Shown here: one piece after another, positions 8,837 through 18,140 of the stretch
Layout: each line of letters starts with the position of its first letter
How positions within the stretch are numbered: the stretch's first letter is position 1
NCBI GenBank assembly: GCA_050013075.1
Contig: JBEKFZ010000011.1
Span: forward strand, 1 to 64,000
Source: JBEKIK01 sp050013075
GTDB lineage: Bacteria > Planctomycetota > Planctomycetia > Pirellulales > Thermoguttaceae
Length of the DNA: 64,000 bases
Direction of reading: 5' to 3'
Program-made: the position numbers and the translations under genes
Notes under the pieces: generated by a model
Told to the model about the DNA's origin: nothing
Seen by the model: the letters and a program-made list of their open reading frames with translations, nothing else
Database searches by the model: none

Positions 8837-10222
8837 TTATGCCGTCTTGCTCATAATCGTTGCTTGATTGAGTTTATTATAGAGCGTTTTCAGGCTGATG
8901 CCGAGTTCTTCGGCGGCTTTGGGTTTGTTGCCGTTGTGCCGGGCCAGGGCCTCGTGGATGGCCTGTATTTCCATTTCGCGAAGATTGCCGCTTTGACCGT
9001 TCATTGGCCGGTTCATTGGCACCGACATGCAAGGGGAGATAAAACGGTGCGGCAGATGCTCCAGATCGATCGGCAAACTCTCGCAAAGGATCATGGCGTG
9101 TTCGATCACGTTGGCCAGTTCGCGCACGTTGCCCGGCCATGAGTGCCGGCACAGGGTCTCCAAGGCCTCGGGCGTGAAGACCTCGTCGGCGGCGGCGATC
9201 CTTGCCCCAAAACGCCCGGCCAGATGCCGGGCCAACAGCGGCACGTCCTCAAGATGATCTCTTAACGGCGGCAGTTGTATTTCAAAGGTGTTGACGCGAT
9301 ACCAAAGATCTTCGCGGAACTCGCCGGTGGCCACCATTTCGTCGAGATGACGGTTCGTGGCCGAGACCACTCGCACGTCGCAGTTGAACGACTCGTTATC
9401 GCCCACCCGGCGGATTTCGCCGCTTTCCAGGAATCGCAGCAGTTTGGCCTGCAAGGACTTGGGCAACTCGCCGATTTCGTCCAGAAACAGCGTGCCCCCG
9501 TCGGCCAACTCGATAAGTCCGCTGCGATGCTCGTCGGCACCGGTAAAAGCCCCTTTGCGGTGCCCGAACAACTCGCTTTCGATCAGATTCTCGGGCAATG
9601 CGCCGCAATTGACGGGCACAAAGGACATATCCGCTCGCAAACTCCGGTCGTGAACGGCCCGGGCGGCAAGTTCCTTGCCCGTGCCCGTCTCGCCCAGAAT
9701 CAGCACCGTCGAGTCGCTTGGCGCAACTTTGGCGATCAGCCGGCCGACTTGCCGCATTTTTTCCGAATCGCCGATCAGATCGGACGATCCTTCCAGCCGT
9801 TTAAGGCGTTGCTTGAGCGCCCGGTATTTATTGGTCAATTCGCGTTTTTCGGCCACGCGCGTGAGCACGGCCTCGAGATCGACCAGCTTGCAGGGCTTTG
9901 TCAGATAATCGAACACGCCCTGCTTAAGCGCGGCAATGGCGGTTTCCAGCGACGATTTGCCGGTAAGGATCACCGCCTCGGTGTCGGGCGAGAACTGTTT
10001 CGCCCGGGCGATTACCTCCATCCCTTTCAGGCCCGGCATGTCCAGATCGACCAGGATGCAATCGTAGGTGTTGCGCTCCAGCGCGGCCACGGCCGTTGTG
10101 CCGTCGGGACAGACCGTCACTTCGTGTCCCATCCTGGGCAGTTCCAAACGCATCACTTCCTGGAGCGATTTTTCGTCGTCGGCGAACAACAATTTCAACT
10201 TTTTAGGCGGCTTGGCGGCGAT
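8837..10222 (-). CDS. NtrC-family sigma-54-dependent response regulator
   Basis: About 461 residues: a receiver domain (residues 8-125, phosphoacceptor Asp59 in CILVDLDMPG), a central AAA+ domain with Walker A GETGTGKE, the sigma-54 contact motif GAFTGA and Walker B GGTLFLDEIGELP, and a Fis-type helix-turn-helix at the end (KPKAAEELGISLKTLYNK). It activates sigma-54 promoters when phosphorylated by the kinase just upstream, whose 3' end it overlaps. The start is unusual: no ATG or GTG lies near the domain start. An AAGGAG sits 7 nt before an ATC codon at 10222, while a TTG at 10198 fits the domain but has no ribosome site. The frame also continues to 10435, deep inside the kinase gene, which is unlikely. 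Confidence 0.93.
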   Translation of the reverse strand: MAAKPPKKLKLLFADDEKSLQEVMRLELPRMGHEVTVCPDGTTAVAALERNTYDCILVDLDMPGLKGMEVIARAKQFSPDTEAVILTGKSSLETAIAALKQGVFDYLTKPCKLVDLEAVLTRVAEKRELTNKYRALKQRLKRLEGSSDLIGDSEKMRQVGRLIAKVAPSDSTVLILGETGTGKELAARAVHDRSLRADMSFVPVNCGALPENLIESELFGHRKGAFTGADEHRSGLIELADGGTLFLDEIGELPKSLQAKLLRFLESGEIRRVGDNESFNCDVRVVSATNRHLDEMVATGEFREDLWYRVNTFEIQLPPLRDHLEDVPLLARHLAGRFGARIAAADEVFTPEALETLCRHSWPGNVRELANVIEHAMILCESLPIDLEHLPHRFISPCMSVPMNRPMNGQSGNLREMEIQAIHEALARHNGNKPKAAEELGISLKTLYNKLNQATIMSKTA

Positions 10223-11801
10223 GGTCGGTCTCCTTATATGATTCCTGCCGTGATTGATGTATCGGCAATCGCACGCGGAACTTGGCGCCTCGGCCCGCGC
10301 CGGCGCTTGTGCCCTCGATGGTTCCGCCGTGGTCGGAAACGATCCGGTAACTGATCGACAATCCCAGGCCGGTCCCCTGTCCGCCGCGGCGGCGCGTGAA
10401 AAACGGCTTGAAAATGTGCTTAAGCACGTCGGCATCCATGCCGCAGCCGTTATCGGTCACGGTTATCTCGGCATAATCGTCTCGCGCGCAAAGCTCGATT
10501 CGCGCCGTGCCGTCGTCGTCGAGGCTGTCCAGGGCGTTGGTCAACAGGTTCAACACGACCTGCTTTATCTCCTGCGCGCTTATCGAGGCCACGACCTTTT
10601 CTCGGCGAATAAATTCAATATGCTTTCGCTGATACTTGCCGATGTGTTTGACCATGTCGATCACGCCTTGGATCAGCTCGCCCAGGTCGGCATTTTGCCT
10701 TCGCACCGGACCGATGCGGGAAAAATCCAGCAGTTTCTCGGTGATCTCCTTGCAGCGGAAGGCCTCGGTCTGGATCATCCGTAAATAATTGGCCACAACC
10801 GCATGTTGTTCGTTGCTCGGATTCAAAGCGTCGCGGATCCGGCTTTCCAACGATTCGGCGCATAATGCAATGGAGGCCAGCGGGTTGTTGATTTCGTGCG
10901 CCACCCCGGCGGCCAAAAGCCCCACGCTGGCCATCTGCTCCGCGCGCACCACCTGTTTTGTCCGCTCCTGCACCTGGCGATCGAGATCGTCACGGATGGC
11001 CTGGAATCGGGCGGTCATGCCGTTCATGGCCTCGGCCAGTTCGGACATCTCGTCGTTGGTGGCCAGATAAATGCGATAATCGAAGTCGCCGCCCGCCACG
11101 CGGCGCGAACCGGCCACGAGAATCCTCAGCGGCCGGAAAATCCAGCGGTAAAACAAGTGCATAAATACGGCGAAAAGCAGTACGGCCGTTATGGTAACGG
11201 CCCATGTTCCGTTGATCAACATGCGGTATTGGCCGCGAACCTCGTCGGCAAAACCCGCCAGTTTTTTGTGCAAGTGGCTGGGCAATTCGGTGGAAAGATT
11301 TTCCAGTTCTTTCAACTCGCCGTCGAGTTCCTCGATTTTCACCCCGTCGAGCATCCAATCCTCGTCGCGGTTGGCCTCGTTTACCCGGGCCAAGGCGATC
11401 GCGATGTTTCGGGCCGTCTCGCGTTCGAGTTTGATGTCGGCCATGCGCGAATCGGGTTGCTGCTCATGCTCCAGTTGGTCGCGATAACGCGCTAGGGTCT
11501 CGCCGACTTCTTTTAACTGATCGCGGAACTGATTGCGGCAACTTAGAACCCGACTGTAATGCGTATCGAAAGTGTTCGCACGCAGTCCGCGCAATTCGCT
11601 CAAGGTAATGCGCAGATCGCCGACGTGCCGGCTGAGTTCGGCCGCCACCGGCAATTCGCTCACTCGCCAACTCAGGCTATTCACCAAATTGCGATACGAA
11701 TACGTGGCAACCAACCCGCTGCCGGCAAGAGTGGCCACCACCAGCACCAGCAGGCTCAGGCCCACGAGCAACTTCGAGCGAATCGGCCACTTTCGAAACA
11801 C
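10203..11801 (-). CDS. Membrane sensor histidine kinase (NtrB/ZraS type)
   Basis: A 532-residue inner-membrane kinase. Transmembrane segments are at about residues 10-33 and 200-222, enclosing a periplasmic helical sensor of about 165 residues. Then come a HAMP linker (222-275), a HisKA domain with His302 in AAGVAHEINNPLAS, and a HATPase_c domain with the N box NLLTNALDSL and G box GTGLGLSIS. It overlaps and presumably phosphorylates the sigma-54 regulator encoded next. The signal is unknown. Confidence 0.94.
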   Translation of the reverse strand: MFRKWPIRSKLLVGLSLLVLVVATLAGSGLVATYSYRNLVNSLSWRVSELPVAAELSRHVGDLRITLSELRGLRANTFDTHYSRVLSCRNQFRDQLKEVGETLARYRDQLEHEQQPDSRMADIKLERETARNIAIALARVNEANRDEDWMLDGVKIEELDGELKELENLSTELPSHLHKKLAGFADEVRGQYRMLINGTWAVTITAVLLFAVFMHLFYRWIFRPLRILVAGSRRVAGGDFDYRIYLATNDEMSELAEAMNGMTARFQAIRDDLDRQVQERTKQVVRAEQMASVGLLAAGVAHEINNPLASIALCAESLESRIRDALNPSNEQHAVVANYLRMIQTEAFRCKEITEKLLDFSRIGPVRRQNADLGELIQGVIDMVKHIGKYQRKHIEFIRREKVVASISAQEIKQVVLNLLTNALDSLDDDGTARIELCARDDYAEITVTDNGCGMDADVLKHIFKPFFTRRRGGQGTGLGLSISYRIVSDHGGTIEGTSAGAGRGAKFRVRLPIHQSRQESYKETDHRRQAA

Positions 11802-11857
11802 CGCCGACCTCTTTGAATCAAAGGTTTTTTATGTTGCAGTTTCAGATTTTCCCTGTA

Positions 11858-11899
11858 AAGCCGCGACGGGCACCAACCAAAGGTTGGTCGGTCGCGGTT
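11858..11899. repeat. REP-like palindrome (GCCGCGACGGGCACC family)
   Basis: The arms GCCGCGACGGGCACCAACC and GGTTGGTCGGTCGCGG form an imperfect hairpin upstream of the kinase gene. Relatives occur at 26359-26397, 51522-51564 and 51608-51646. Confidence 0.75.
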
Positions 11900-12060
11900 A
11901 GTGAAAAACCGATGACCTTGCCCATCTTTTCCCGCGATCAATGATCGTGGCTTTGCACGTAATTCGAAAAGTTTCTAAAAGGGCGAGGAGTGTACCATCA
12001 AAAGGGCCCTGCCGACAAGATGAACAAACCGTCCAACCTGATAAACTAGGCAACTTGGGG

Positions 12061-13098
12061 CTAAAAATCGTGACCACCGGTCGCGGCCTTATGGTGATAT
12101 TCCCTGGCCCCTGGCCCCTTGCCCCTATAGTTCCGCAATTCATCCAACACTGCCTTGATGTCGGCCGGCAAGGGCGCTTCGATTTCCAGCACTATGCCGG
12201 TTTCGGGATGAGTGAATTTCAGGCGTCGGGCGTGCAAGGCCTGTCGTGCAAGCAGAATCAGCGAATCGCCGGGATCGCGGCGGATTTCGCCCCTGGTGAT
12301 TTTCGAGCGCCCGCCGTACTGCCGATCGCACAGCACAGGACAGCCGATGTGGCTGAGATGCACGCGAATCTGGTGCGTGCGCCCGGTTTTTGGCAATAGT
12401 TTCATGGCGGCAAAACCGTCGAATCGTTCTAAAACTTCATAAAATGTCTGGGCCGACCGGCTTTGGGCATCGTCGCGGCGAATGGCCATTTTTTCCCGCT
12501 GATGCGGATGGAATCCGATCGGGCAGTCGATATAATCCCGATCCCGTTCAGGACAGCCCGATACCAAAGCAAAATATTCCTTTTCAATCGTGCGCTGGTT
12601 GAACTGCCTGGCGAGTTTGGCATGGGCGATGTCGTTGCGTGCAACGAGAATCGTCCCGCTGGTGTCGCGGTCCAGCCGGTGCACGATCCCCGGGCGCGTC
12701 GGCCCGCCGCTTGTGCTCAGAGTTCCGCCGAAATGAAATTGCAGTGCGCCGGCCAGCGTGCCGGACCAGTGCCCGCGCGCCGGATGCACGACCATGCCGG
12801 GCGGTTTGTTTACGACCGCCAAATGCTCGTCTTCATAAAGGATATCCAGCGGAATATTTTCCGGGCGCGGCGCCTCGCGCGGGATTTCCGGCAGAACAAT
12901 TCGAACTCGTTGTCCCGGTATCAACCGATACGCCGGCTTGCCTCCCCGCCCGTCGATACTCACTCCGCCCGCCGTAATCACCCGGCGCAGGTGTACCCGG
13001 CTGTAGTCGGTGAAATGATGCGCAAGAAAAACATCCAACCGCCAGCCGGCCTGCGCGGCTTCAACAGTGATTTCAACGGGTTCTTTTGAAACTTGCAT
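12061..13098 (-). CDS. rluD: 23S rRNA pseudouridine synthase, RluD type
   Basis: A 345-residue enzyme that isomerises uridines of 23S rRNA to pseudouridine. An S4 RNA-binding domain (residues 14-70, WRLDVFLAHH) is followed by the catalytic domain with the motif HRLDRDTSGTILVA, whose Asp is the nucleophile, and a later RTHQIRVHLSHIG block. The start is ATG at 13098; the frame extends to 13179 without support. The first 158 bp are repeated at 16536-16693 with 10 differences, so the 5' end has been duplicated or replaced by the neighbouring island. Confidence 0.93.
   Translation of the reverse strand: MQVSKEPVEITVEAAQAGWRLDVFLAHHFTDYSRVHLRRVITAGGVSIDGRGGKPAYRLIPGQRVRIVLPEIPREAPRPENIPLDILYEDEHLAVVNKPPGMVVHPARGHWSGTLAGALQFHFGGTLSTSGGPTRPGIVHRLDRDTSGTILVARNDIAHAKLARQFNQRTIEKEYFALVSGCPERDRDYIDCPIGFHPHQREKMAIRRDDAQSRSAQTFYEVLERFDGFAAMKLLPKTGRTHQIRVHLSHIGCPVLCDRQYGGRSKITRGEIRRDPGDSLILLARQALHARRLKFTHPETGIVLEIEAPLPADIKAVLDELRNYRGKGPGAREYHHKAATGGHDF
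12941..13098. repeat. Direct repeat, copy 1 (5' end of rluD)
   Basis: 158 bp ending exactly at the rluD start codon. It matches 16536-16693 in the same orientation with 10 mismatches, four of them changing an amino acid. The two copies bracket the four-gene segment 13250-16523. Confidence 0.9.
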
Positions 13099-13249
13099 AA
13101 GTAATAACGCTGTGTTAGCCCTTTGACTTTGAGGGGCAAGTTGAGCGGAGAACCGGATAGACTGTTGAAATCCGGCCAATACATTATAATCACTTTACGA
13201 TTGAATTGAATATTGCCACATACCTCCAACATATCCTGGAAGCGATATT

Positions 13250-14452
13250 ATGAAAACAACAAAAATTTTTATGCTTATAGTGACATTCATTTTTCAGACC
13301 TTAGTTTCACTTAGCATTGCCGATGACCAAGCCAAGCGGACGGAATTCATCCCGGACCAGAATTGGCCGGACAATAACGGGGTGCATATCAATGCACACG
13401 GCGGCGGAATTATGTTTTTCGACGGGACTTACTACTGGTTCGGCGAACATAAAGTGGCGGGTGAAAAAGGAAATCAAGCCCATGTGGGCGTCCATTGTTA
13501 CTCGTCCCAGGACCTTTATAACTGGTTCGATGAAGGCGTTGCACTAAAAGTATCTGATGATCCTAAAAGCAAAATTGCCGCCGGCTGCACACTCGAACGG
13601 CCAAAGGTGATCTACAACGCAAAAACAAAAACTTTCGTGATGTGGTTCCATCTTGAACCCAAGGGTGGAGGATATGGCGGCGCTCGCAGCGGTGTGGCCG
13701 TCGCCGACGAGGTCATCGGTCCGTACCGGTACATCAAAAGCATGCGTCCGAATGCCGGACACTGGCCAATAAACGTCCGTGACGAACAAAAAGATCCGAA
13801 AACCATTGAAGAAGCCAAGGCGGCGGGAATTTTTTCCAACGGCGAAAATGAAAAAACGCCGAAATTCAACATCCTCGGACGCGATTTCAAGGAAGGCCAG
13901 CACGCTAGAGACATGAACCTATTCGTCGATGACGACGGAAAAGCGTATCACATTTATTCTTCCGAACACAACAGCACGCTCCATATTTCGCAATTGACGG
14001 ACGACTACTTGGATGAATCGGGCAAGTACGTTCGCGCATTCGAGAATCGCTGGATGGAAGGCGCGGCAATCTGCAAGTGTAACGGCAAATACTACCTGAT
14101 CGCGTCGGGCTGCACGGGTTGGGCGCCCAACCCCGTCCGGTCCGCCGTGGCCGATTCCATCTGGGGACCTTGGAAAGAACTGGGAAATCCCTGCGTCGGA
14201 GTTAATCCAAAATCAAAGTTAGGCCCGGAAAAAACCTTCGGCGGGCAGAGCACCTTCATTCTTCCCGTGCAGGGAAAGAAAGACGCGTTTATCGCCATGT
14301 TCGACGTTTGGCGTCCGAAAGACGCGATAACCGGCGGCTATGTTTGGCTGCCGATGCAATTCACCGGCGATGGCTTCAAGATCGAATGGATGGACCGCTG
14401 GGATTTATCGTTCTTCGATACAATCAAAATTCATGCGGAACATACGGATTAA
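13250..14452 (+). CDS. Secreted family 43-like glycoside hydrolase
   Basis: A 400-residue protein with an N-terminal signal peptide (residues 1-24, ending near SIADDQ). The following sequence shows beta-propeller features of the GH43 clan: INAHGGGIMFFDGTYYWFGE at the start of blade one, then CTLERPKVIYN, RDMNLFVDDDGKAYHIYSSE and EGAAICKCNGKYYLIASG. Acidic residues in these blocks fit the usual catalytic set but cannot be assigned by eye. A role in degrading plant or algal polysaccharide outside the cytoplasm is likely. It opens the four-gene segment between the rluD repeats. Confidence 0.85.
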   Translation: MKTTKIFMLIVTFIFQTLVSLSIADDQAKRTEFIPDQNWPDNNGVHINAHGGGIMFFDGTYYWFGEHKVAGEKGNQAHVGVHCYSSQDLYNWFDEGVALKVSDDPKSKIAAGCTLERPKVIYNAKTKTFVMWFHLEPKGGGYGGARSGVAVADEVIGPYRYIKSMRPNAGHWPINVRDEQKDPKTIEEAKAAGIFSNGENEKTPKFNILGRDFKEGQHARDMNLFVDDDGKAYHIYSSEHNSTLHISQLTDDYLDESGKYVRAFENRWMEGAAICKCNGKYYLIASGCTGWAPNPVRSAVADSIWGPWKELGNPCVGVNPKSKLGPEKTFGGQSTFILPVQGKKDAFIAMFDVWRPKDAITGGYVWLPMQFTGDGFKIEWMDRWDLSFFDTIKIHAEHTD

Positions 14453-14455
14453 TAT

Positions 14456-15106
14456 ATGACGGACTCTTTGGAACTCATAAATTTAAAAACAAGGCAGGCT
14501 TATAATCTGGCGGCCCAGAGGTATCACGACCTTTTTCATAATGAAATGAAGGAAAAGGAATATGACCGAAGAATCTTGGACTGTTTTGTAAGCAAATTCA
14601 ATGCGGATTCAATGATCTGCGATGCCGGCTGTGGGCCTTCAGGACACATTGGTAGATATGTGTTTGATAAAGGTTATCAAGTTATCGGCGTTGACATATC
14701 CGACAAATGTGTTGAATTGGCTCGACGTAACAATCCAGAGATGAGGTTTGAATTAGGAGACATTTCCAAGTTGACATTTGATAATGGTATTTTTGACGGA
14801 ATAATATCATACTATTCGATAATCGATACTCCCAAGATGTATGTAAACGGCATCTTCCGTGAGTTTTATCGGGTGTTAAAGCCAAATGGTTATCTGCTTG
14901 TTGTAGTTAAGGCAGGTACAACCGAAGGATATAACAACGATCTGTTGGGAATAGAAACCGAGATATATTTTACACTGTTTACAGAGAAAGAAATTGCCGG
15001 TTACTTTGAACAAGCCGGATTTTATATCGAATTCATGGAGAAGCGGAGTTCTTACGATTTTGAAATCAGTAATGAAAGGATTTTTACCATCGGAAAAAAG
15101 CTTTAG
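14456..15106 (+). CDS. Class I SAM-dependent methyltransferase
   Basis: 216 residues with the Rossmann SAM site MICDAGCGPSGHIGRYVF (motif I), GVDISDKCVELAR (motif II acidic residue) and a motif IV region YRVLKPNGYLLVVVK. It resembles the Methyltransf_11 type that acts on small molecules; the substrate is unknown. It starts 3 bp after the preceding stop, so the two may be cotranscribed. The sequence is visibly richer in A/T than its surroundings, in line with recent acquisition. Confidence 0.88.
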   Translation: MTDSLELINLKTRQAYNLAAQRYHDLFHNEMKEKEYDRRILDCFVSKFNADSMICDAGCGPSGHIGRYVFDKGYQVIGVDISDKCVELARRNNPEMRFELGDISKLTFDNGIFDGIISYYSIIDTPKMYVNGIFREFYRVLKPNGYLLVVVKAGTTEGYNNDLLGIETEIYFTLFTEKEIAGYFEQAGFYIEFMEKRSSYDFEISNERIFTIGKKL

Positions 15107-15125
15107 GCATGGGCTTTTCACGGAA

Positions 15126-15587
15126 ATGAAGATATGTCAAGCAACCACGCCCGAAGATATTGCCAAGGCACGTTATCTGATTGAGGAGTATGCAGCTTGG
15201 CTCAAGGTGGATCTCTGTTTTCAAGGATTCGCCGCCGAGTTGGCCGGGCTCCCGGGAGTATATGCACGTCCATGCGGACGATTGCTGCTGGCACAAGTGC
15301 GTAATGAGGCGACGGGGTGTGTTGCTCTCCGGCCTTTGGATGTAGGCATTTGCGAAATGAAGCGGCTCTATGTACGGCCGGCATTTCGCGGTCGAGGAAT
15401 TGGGAAGATACTAGCGGAAAAAATCGTTGCTGAGGCGCGGACTATAGGTTATACGACAATGAAGCTCGATACGCTGCCGATTATGCACGCAGCTATGCGG
15501 CTTTACGAATCACTGGGGTTCTCGCCTTGCCCGGCCTACTACGACACGCCCCTTGCGAACACGATTTTCATGGAGCTAAAATTGTGA
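15126..15587 (+). CDS. GNAT-family N-acetyltransferase
   Basis: 153 residues with the acetyl-CoA binding signature MKRLYVRPAFRGRGIGKILA and a C-terminal LDTLPIMHAAMRLYESLGF, typical of GNAT enzymes that acetylate amino groups of small molecules or proteins. The frame is open further upstream but would overlap the methyltransferase; the ATG at 15126 is chosen. The substrate cannot be told. Confidence 0.88.
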   Translation: MKICQATTPEDIAKARYLIEEYAAWLKVDLCFQGFAAELAGLPGVYARPCGRLLLAQVRNEATGCVALRPLDVGICEMKRLYVRPAFRGRGIGKILAEKIVAEARTIGYTTMKLDTLPIMHAAMRLYESLGFSPCPAYYDTPLANTIFMELKL

Positions 15588-15638
15588 CCAAGCCGCTCGA
15601 TATTTGGGATTGATTATCTATACATGGAATAGAACTAA

Positions 15639-16523
15639 ATGGACGCACTTACTTTCCACATTGTTGATGTATTTGCCGAAGAGAAATACGCCGGCAACCA
15701 ATTGGCGGTGTTTCGGTGTGGCAAGGGGCTTGGCGATATTGAAATGCAGCGCATCACCAGGGAAATGAATTTCTCGGAAACCACCTTCATTCTCTCTGAA
15801 ACGCAACGCGAGGGCGGTTTTGACGTGCGGATTTTTACGCCGCGCGAAGAAGTCCCCTTTGCGGGACATCCTACCTTGGGCACTGCTCATATTATTCGAC
15901 ATGAGATACTTCAAATCGCCGCGGGCAAGATCGTGTTGAATTTGAAAGCCGGGCAGATTCCCGTTACATTCGGCGACGGCGAAAATGAAAATATCTATTG
16001 GATGAACCAGATCGAGCCGGTTTTTGGCCGTCGATTCAGCCCGGAGACCATTGCGGCAGTGTTAAGTTTGAAAGAGGGCGAGATAGACCATCGCTTTGAG
16101 ATCGAGGAAGTTTCAACAGGCTTGCCACATATAATTGTACCGCTTAGGAATCTTGAATCGTTGAAACGGGCCAAGGTTAATAAAGACAAGTATTTTGAGC
16201 TGATCAAGGATAATTGGGCTAAAGTAATTGCGATTTTTTGCCCGGAACCGCATAAATCGGAAAACGATATCAGCGTTCGGATGTTCGGCGATTATTACGG
16301 CGTGCCCGAGGATCCGGCCACGGGCAGCGGGAATGGTTGTCTTGCAGGATATCTCGTGCGACATCGCTATTGGGGGCAACAGATAATCGATATCCGAGCC
16401 GAGCAAGGTTATGAAATCGGCCGGCCTTCGCTTTTGCTTCTTAAGGCAGAGGAAAAAGACGGAAAAATAAACGTATGGGTCGGCGGGAAGGCAATCACGG
16501 TGGCAAAAGGAGAATTCGTGTAA
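15639..16523 (+). CDS. PhzF-family isomerase/epimerase
   Basis: 294 residues of the diaminopimelate-epimerase-like fold. Family marks are FHIVDVFAEEKYAGNQLAVF at the start, Glu46 in FSETTF (the catalytic base position of PhzF), FTPREEVPFAGHPTLGTAH and GVPEDPATGSGNGCLAGYL. Family members isomerise or epimerise small hydrophobic substrates; no phenazine genes are near, so the substrate is unknown. It is the last gene before the second rluD repeat. Confidence 0.9.
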   Translation: MDALTFHIVDVFAEEKYAGNQLAVFRCGKGLGDIEMQRITREMNFSETTFILSETQREGGFDVRIFTPREEVPFAGHPTLGTAHIIRHEILQIAAGKIVLNLKAGQIPVTFGDGENENIYWMNQIEPVFGRRFSPETIAAVLSLKEGEIDHRFEIEEVSTGLPHIIVPLRNLESLKRAKVNKDKYFELIKDNWAKVIAIFCPEPHKSENDISVRMFGDYYGVPEDPATGSGNGCLAGYLVRHRYWGQQIIDIRAEQGYEIGRPSLLLLKAEEKDGKINVWVGGKAITVAKGEFV

Positions 16524-16535
16524 AAAATACGGAAA

Positions 16536-16693
16536 CCTCCCCGCCCGTCAATACTCACCCCGCCCGCCGTAATCACCCGGCGGAGGCGCACCCGGCTGTA
16601 GTCGGTGGAATGATGCGCAAGAAAAACATTCAACCGCCAGCCGGCCTGCGCGGCCTCGACAGTGAGTTCAACGGGTTCTTTTGAAACTTGCAT
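16536..16693 (-). pseudogene. Truncated duplicate of the rluD 5' end
   Basis: It encodes MQVSKEPVELTVEAAQ and the next residues up to the S4 domain, about 53 codons, then runs into unrelated sequence. Compared with intact rluD it has 10 nucleotide differences in 158, six of them silent, so both copies were under coding selection while they diverged. It is copy 2 of the direct repeat bordering the 13.1-16.5 kb segment. Confidence 0.9.
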
Positions 16694-16777
16694 TGATAAA
16701 AAAATCCCGTTTTAAGTCTTACGGGTGTCTTTAATCTAGCCGCTAGACTAGCAAGCCTGTAAAGTTTGAGTAGTTTT

Positions 16778-16857
16778 AGGAACTCTAACAATACCCAGCC
16801 ACCCTCACCCCCGGCCCCTCTCCCGCGAGCGGGCGAGGGGAGTAATGTTAGAGTCCT
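16778..16857. mobile_element. Nested inverted repeat with CCCTCACCC core
   Basis: Outer arms AGGAACTCTAACA and TGTTAGAGTCCT, nearly perfect, enclose the core CCCTCACCCCCGGCCCCTC whose own CCCCTCTCCCGC and GCGGGCGAGGGG pair. It is a gene-less element upstream of the peptidase gene. Confidence 0.7.
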
Positions 16858-16979
16858 TTAGTCATAAAAGTCATAAAATGCAGAATAGGTTCTATCTCTT
16901 GCATAAAGCCCAGTAATCGGCATACTTAGCGTTTTAGTGCCAATAAATTATATCCTTTTAATCTTGCGAGGGACCGGCC

Positions 16980-18041
16980 GTGGAATCTTCCGCGCTTGGA
17001 TTCTTTAAAAAACTTTTGGAAACACCCAGTCCGTCGGGTTACGAAAGCCGATTGCAGGAGATTGTCCGCGATTACGCGGCCGATTTCGCCGATGAAGTGC
17101 GGACCGATTTGCACGGCAATTTGATAGTGGTAAAAAATCCGAAATCGCCGCTACGCGTGATGTTGGCCGGACACTGCGATCAGATCGGTCTGATTGTGCA
17201 GCACGTCGACGACGAGGGTTTTCTTTATATTCAGCCCATCGGCGGTTGGGATCCCGAAGTGCTAATAGGCCAAAGGATGACTGTTTGGAGCGAAAGCGGC
17301 CCGATTCCAGGGGTTATCGCCCGTAAGCCCGTGCATTTGCTTACTGAAGAGGAACGCAAACAAGTGCCGAAAATGAAGGATCTTTGGCTGGATATTGGGG
17401 CGGCCGACAAGGATGGAGCGGCGAAATTGGTGCGTATCGGCGACGCGGTTACGGTGCAACTAGCTTTCAATCAGTTGCAGAACAATTTTGCCGTATCGCC
17501 GGCCATGGACGACAAGGCCGGTTGTTGGGTGGTGATCGAGGCCCTGCGTCGCTCGGGCAAGCGGAAGAAAATCAAGTGCGGTTTGTACGCGGTTTCCACG
17601 GTGCAAGAAGAACTTGGGCTGCGCGGGGCTCGGACCAGTGCGTTCGGCATAGATCCGCAGATTGGCGTGGCCGTGGACGTGACGCACGCCACCGACTGCC
17701 CCACCATAGAAAAGAAGGAAGAGGGCGACGTGCGCCTGGGCAAAGGCCCGGTAATACATCGCGGTCCGAACATGAACCCGAAAGTCGTTCAGCGCTTGAT
17801 TCAGGCCGCCGACGATCACAAGATTCCCTACCAATTGGCGGCCTCGGGCAAGGCCACCAGCACCGACGCCAACGCCATTCAAATCAACCGATCGGGCGTG
17901 GCCACCGGTCTGGTGAGCATTCCCAACCGCTACATGCACAGCCCAGTGGAGATGATTTCGATGGACGACATCGACCGGGCGGCGGATCTTTTGGCGCGAT
18001 TCGTCGAAGGGATCGATGCGGGGGCCGATTTTACCCCATAG
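16980..18041 (+). CDS. M42-family metallo-aminopeptidase (glutamyl aminopeptidase/endoglucanase-like)
   Basis: 353 residues starting at GTG behind GAGG. Metal-site blocks of the M42 family are present: VMLAGHCDQIGLIV, SPAMDDKAGCWVVIEAL, STVQEELGLRGA with the catalytic Glu pair, GVAVDVTHATD and the C-terminal IPNRYMHSPVEMI. It would be a cytoplasmic, two-metal, multimeric aminopeptidase that trims peptides. It stands alone. Confidence 0.94.
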   Translation: MESSALGFFKKLLETPSPSGYESRLQEIVRDYAADFADEVRTDLHGNLIVVKNPKSPLRVMLAGHCDQIGLIVQHVDDEGFLYIQPIGGWDPEVLIGQRMTVWSESGPIPGVIARKPVHLLTEEERKQVPKMKDLWLDIGAADKDGAAKLVRIGDAVTVQLAFNQLQNNFAVSPAMDDKAGCWVVIEALRRSGKRKKIKCGLYAVSTVQEELGLRGARTSAFGIDPQIGVAVDVTHATDCPTIEKKEEGDVRLGKGPVIHRGPNMNPKVVQRLIQAADDHKIPYQLAASGKATSTDANAIQINRSGVATGLVSIPNRYMHSPVEMISMDDIDRAADLLARFVEGIDAGADFTP

Positions 18042-18140
18042 ATTGCCTTTTTTTGATAATATTGGTAAACTATAAGTTAGTGAAGCAGGCCAGATAAAGA
18101 AATTAAACGGAACGGCCAAGCCGTAAAGGTCTTATCGCAC

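Noticed and set aside
9275..10354. A 359-codon frame on the plus strand
   Set aside because: It is antisense to the NtrC-type regulator, whose motifs are unmistakable on the other strand; the translated product has no family features.
17384..18097. A 237-codon plus-strand frame overlapping the M42 peptidase
   Set aside because: It is a frame-shifted reading of the peptidase gene with Arg/Gly-rich composition.
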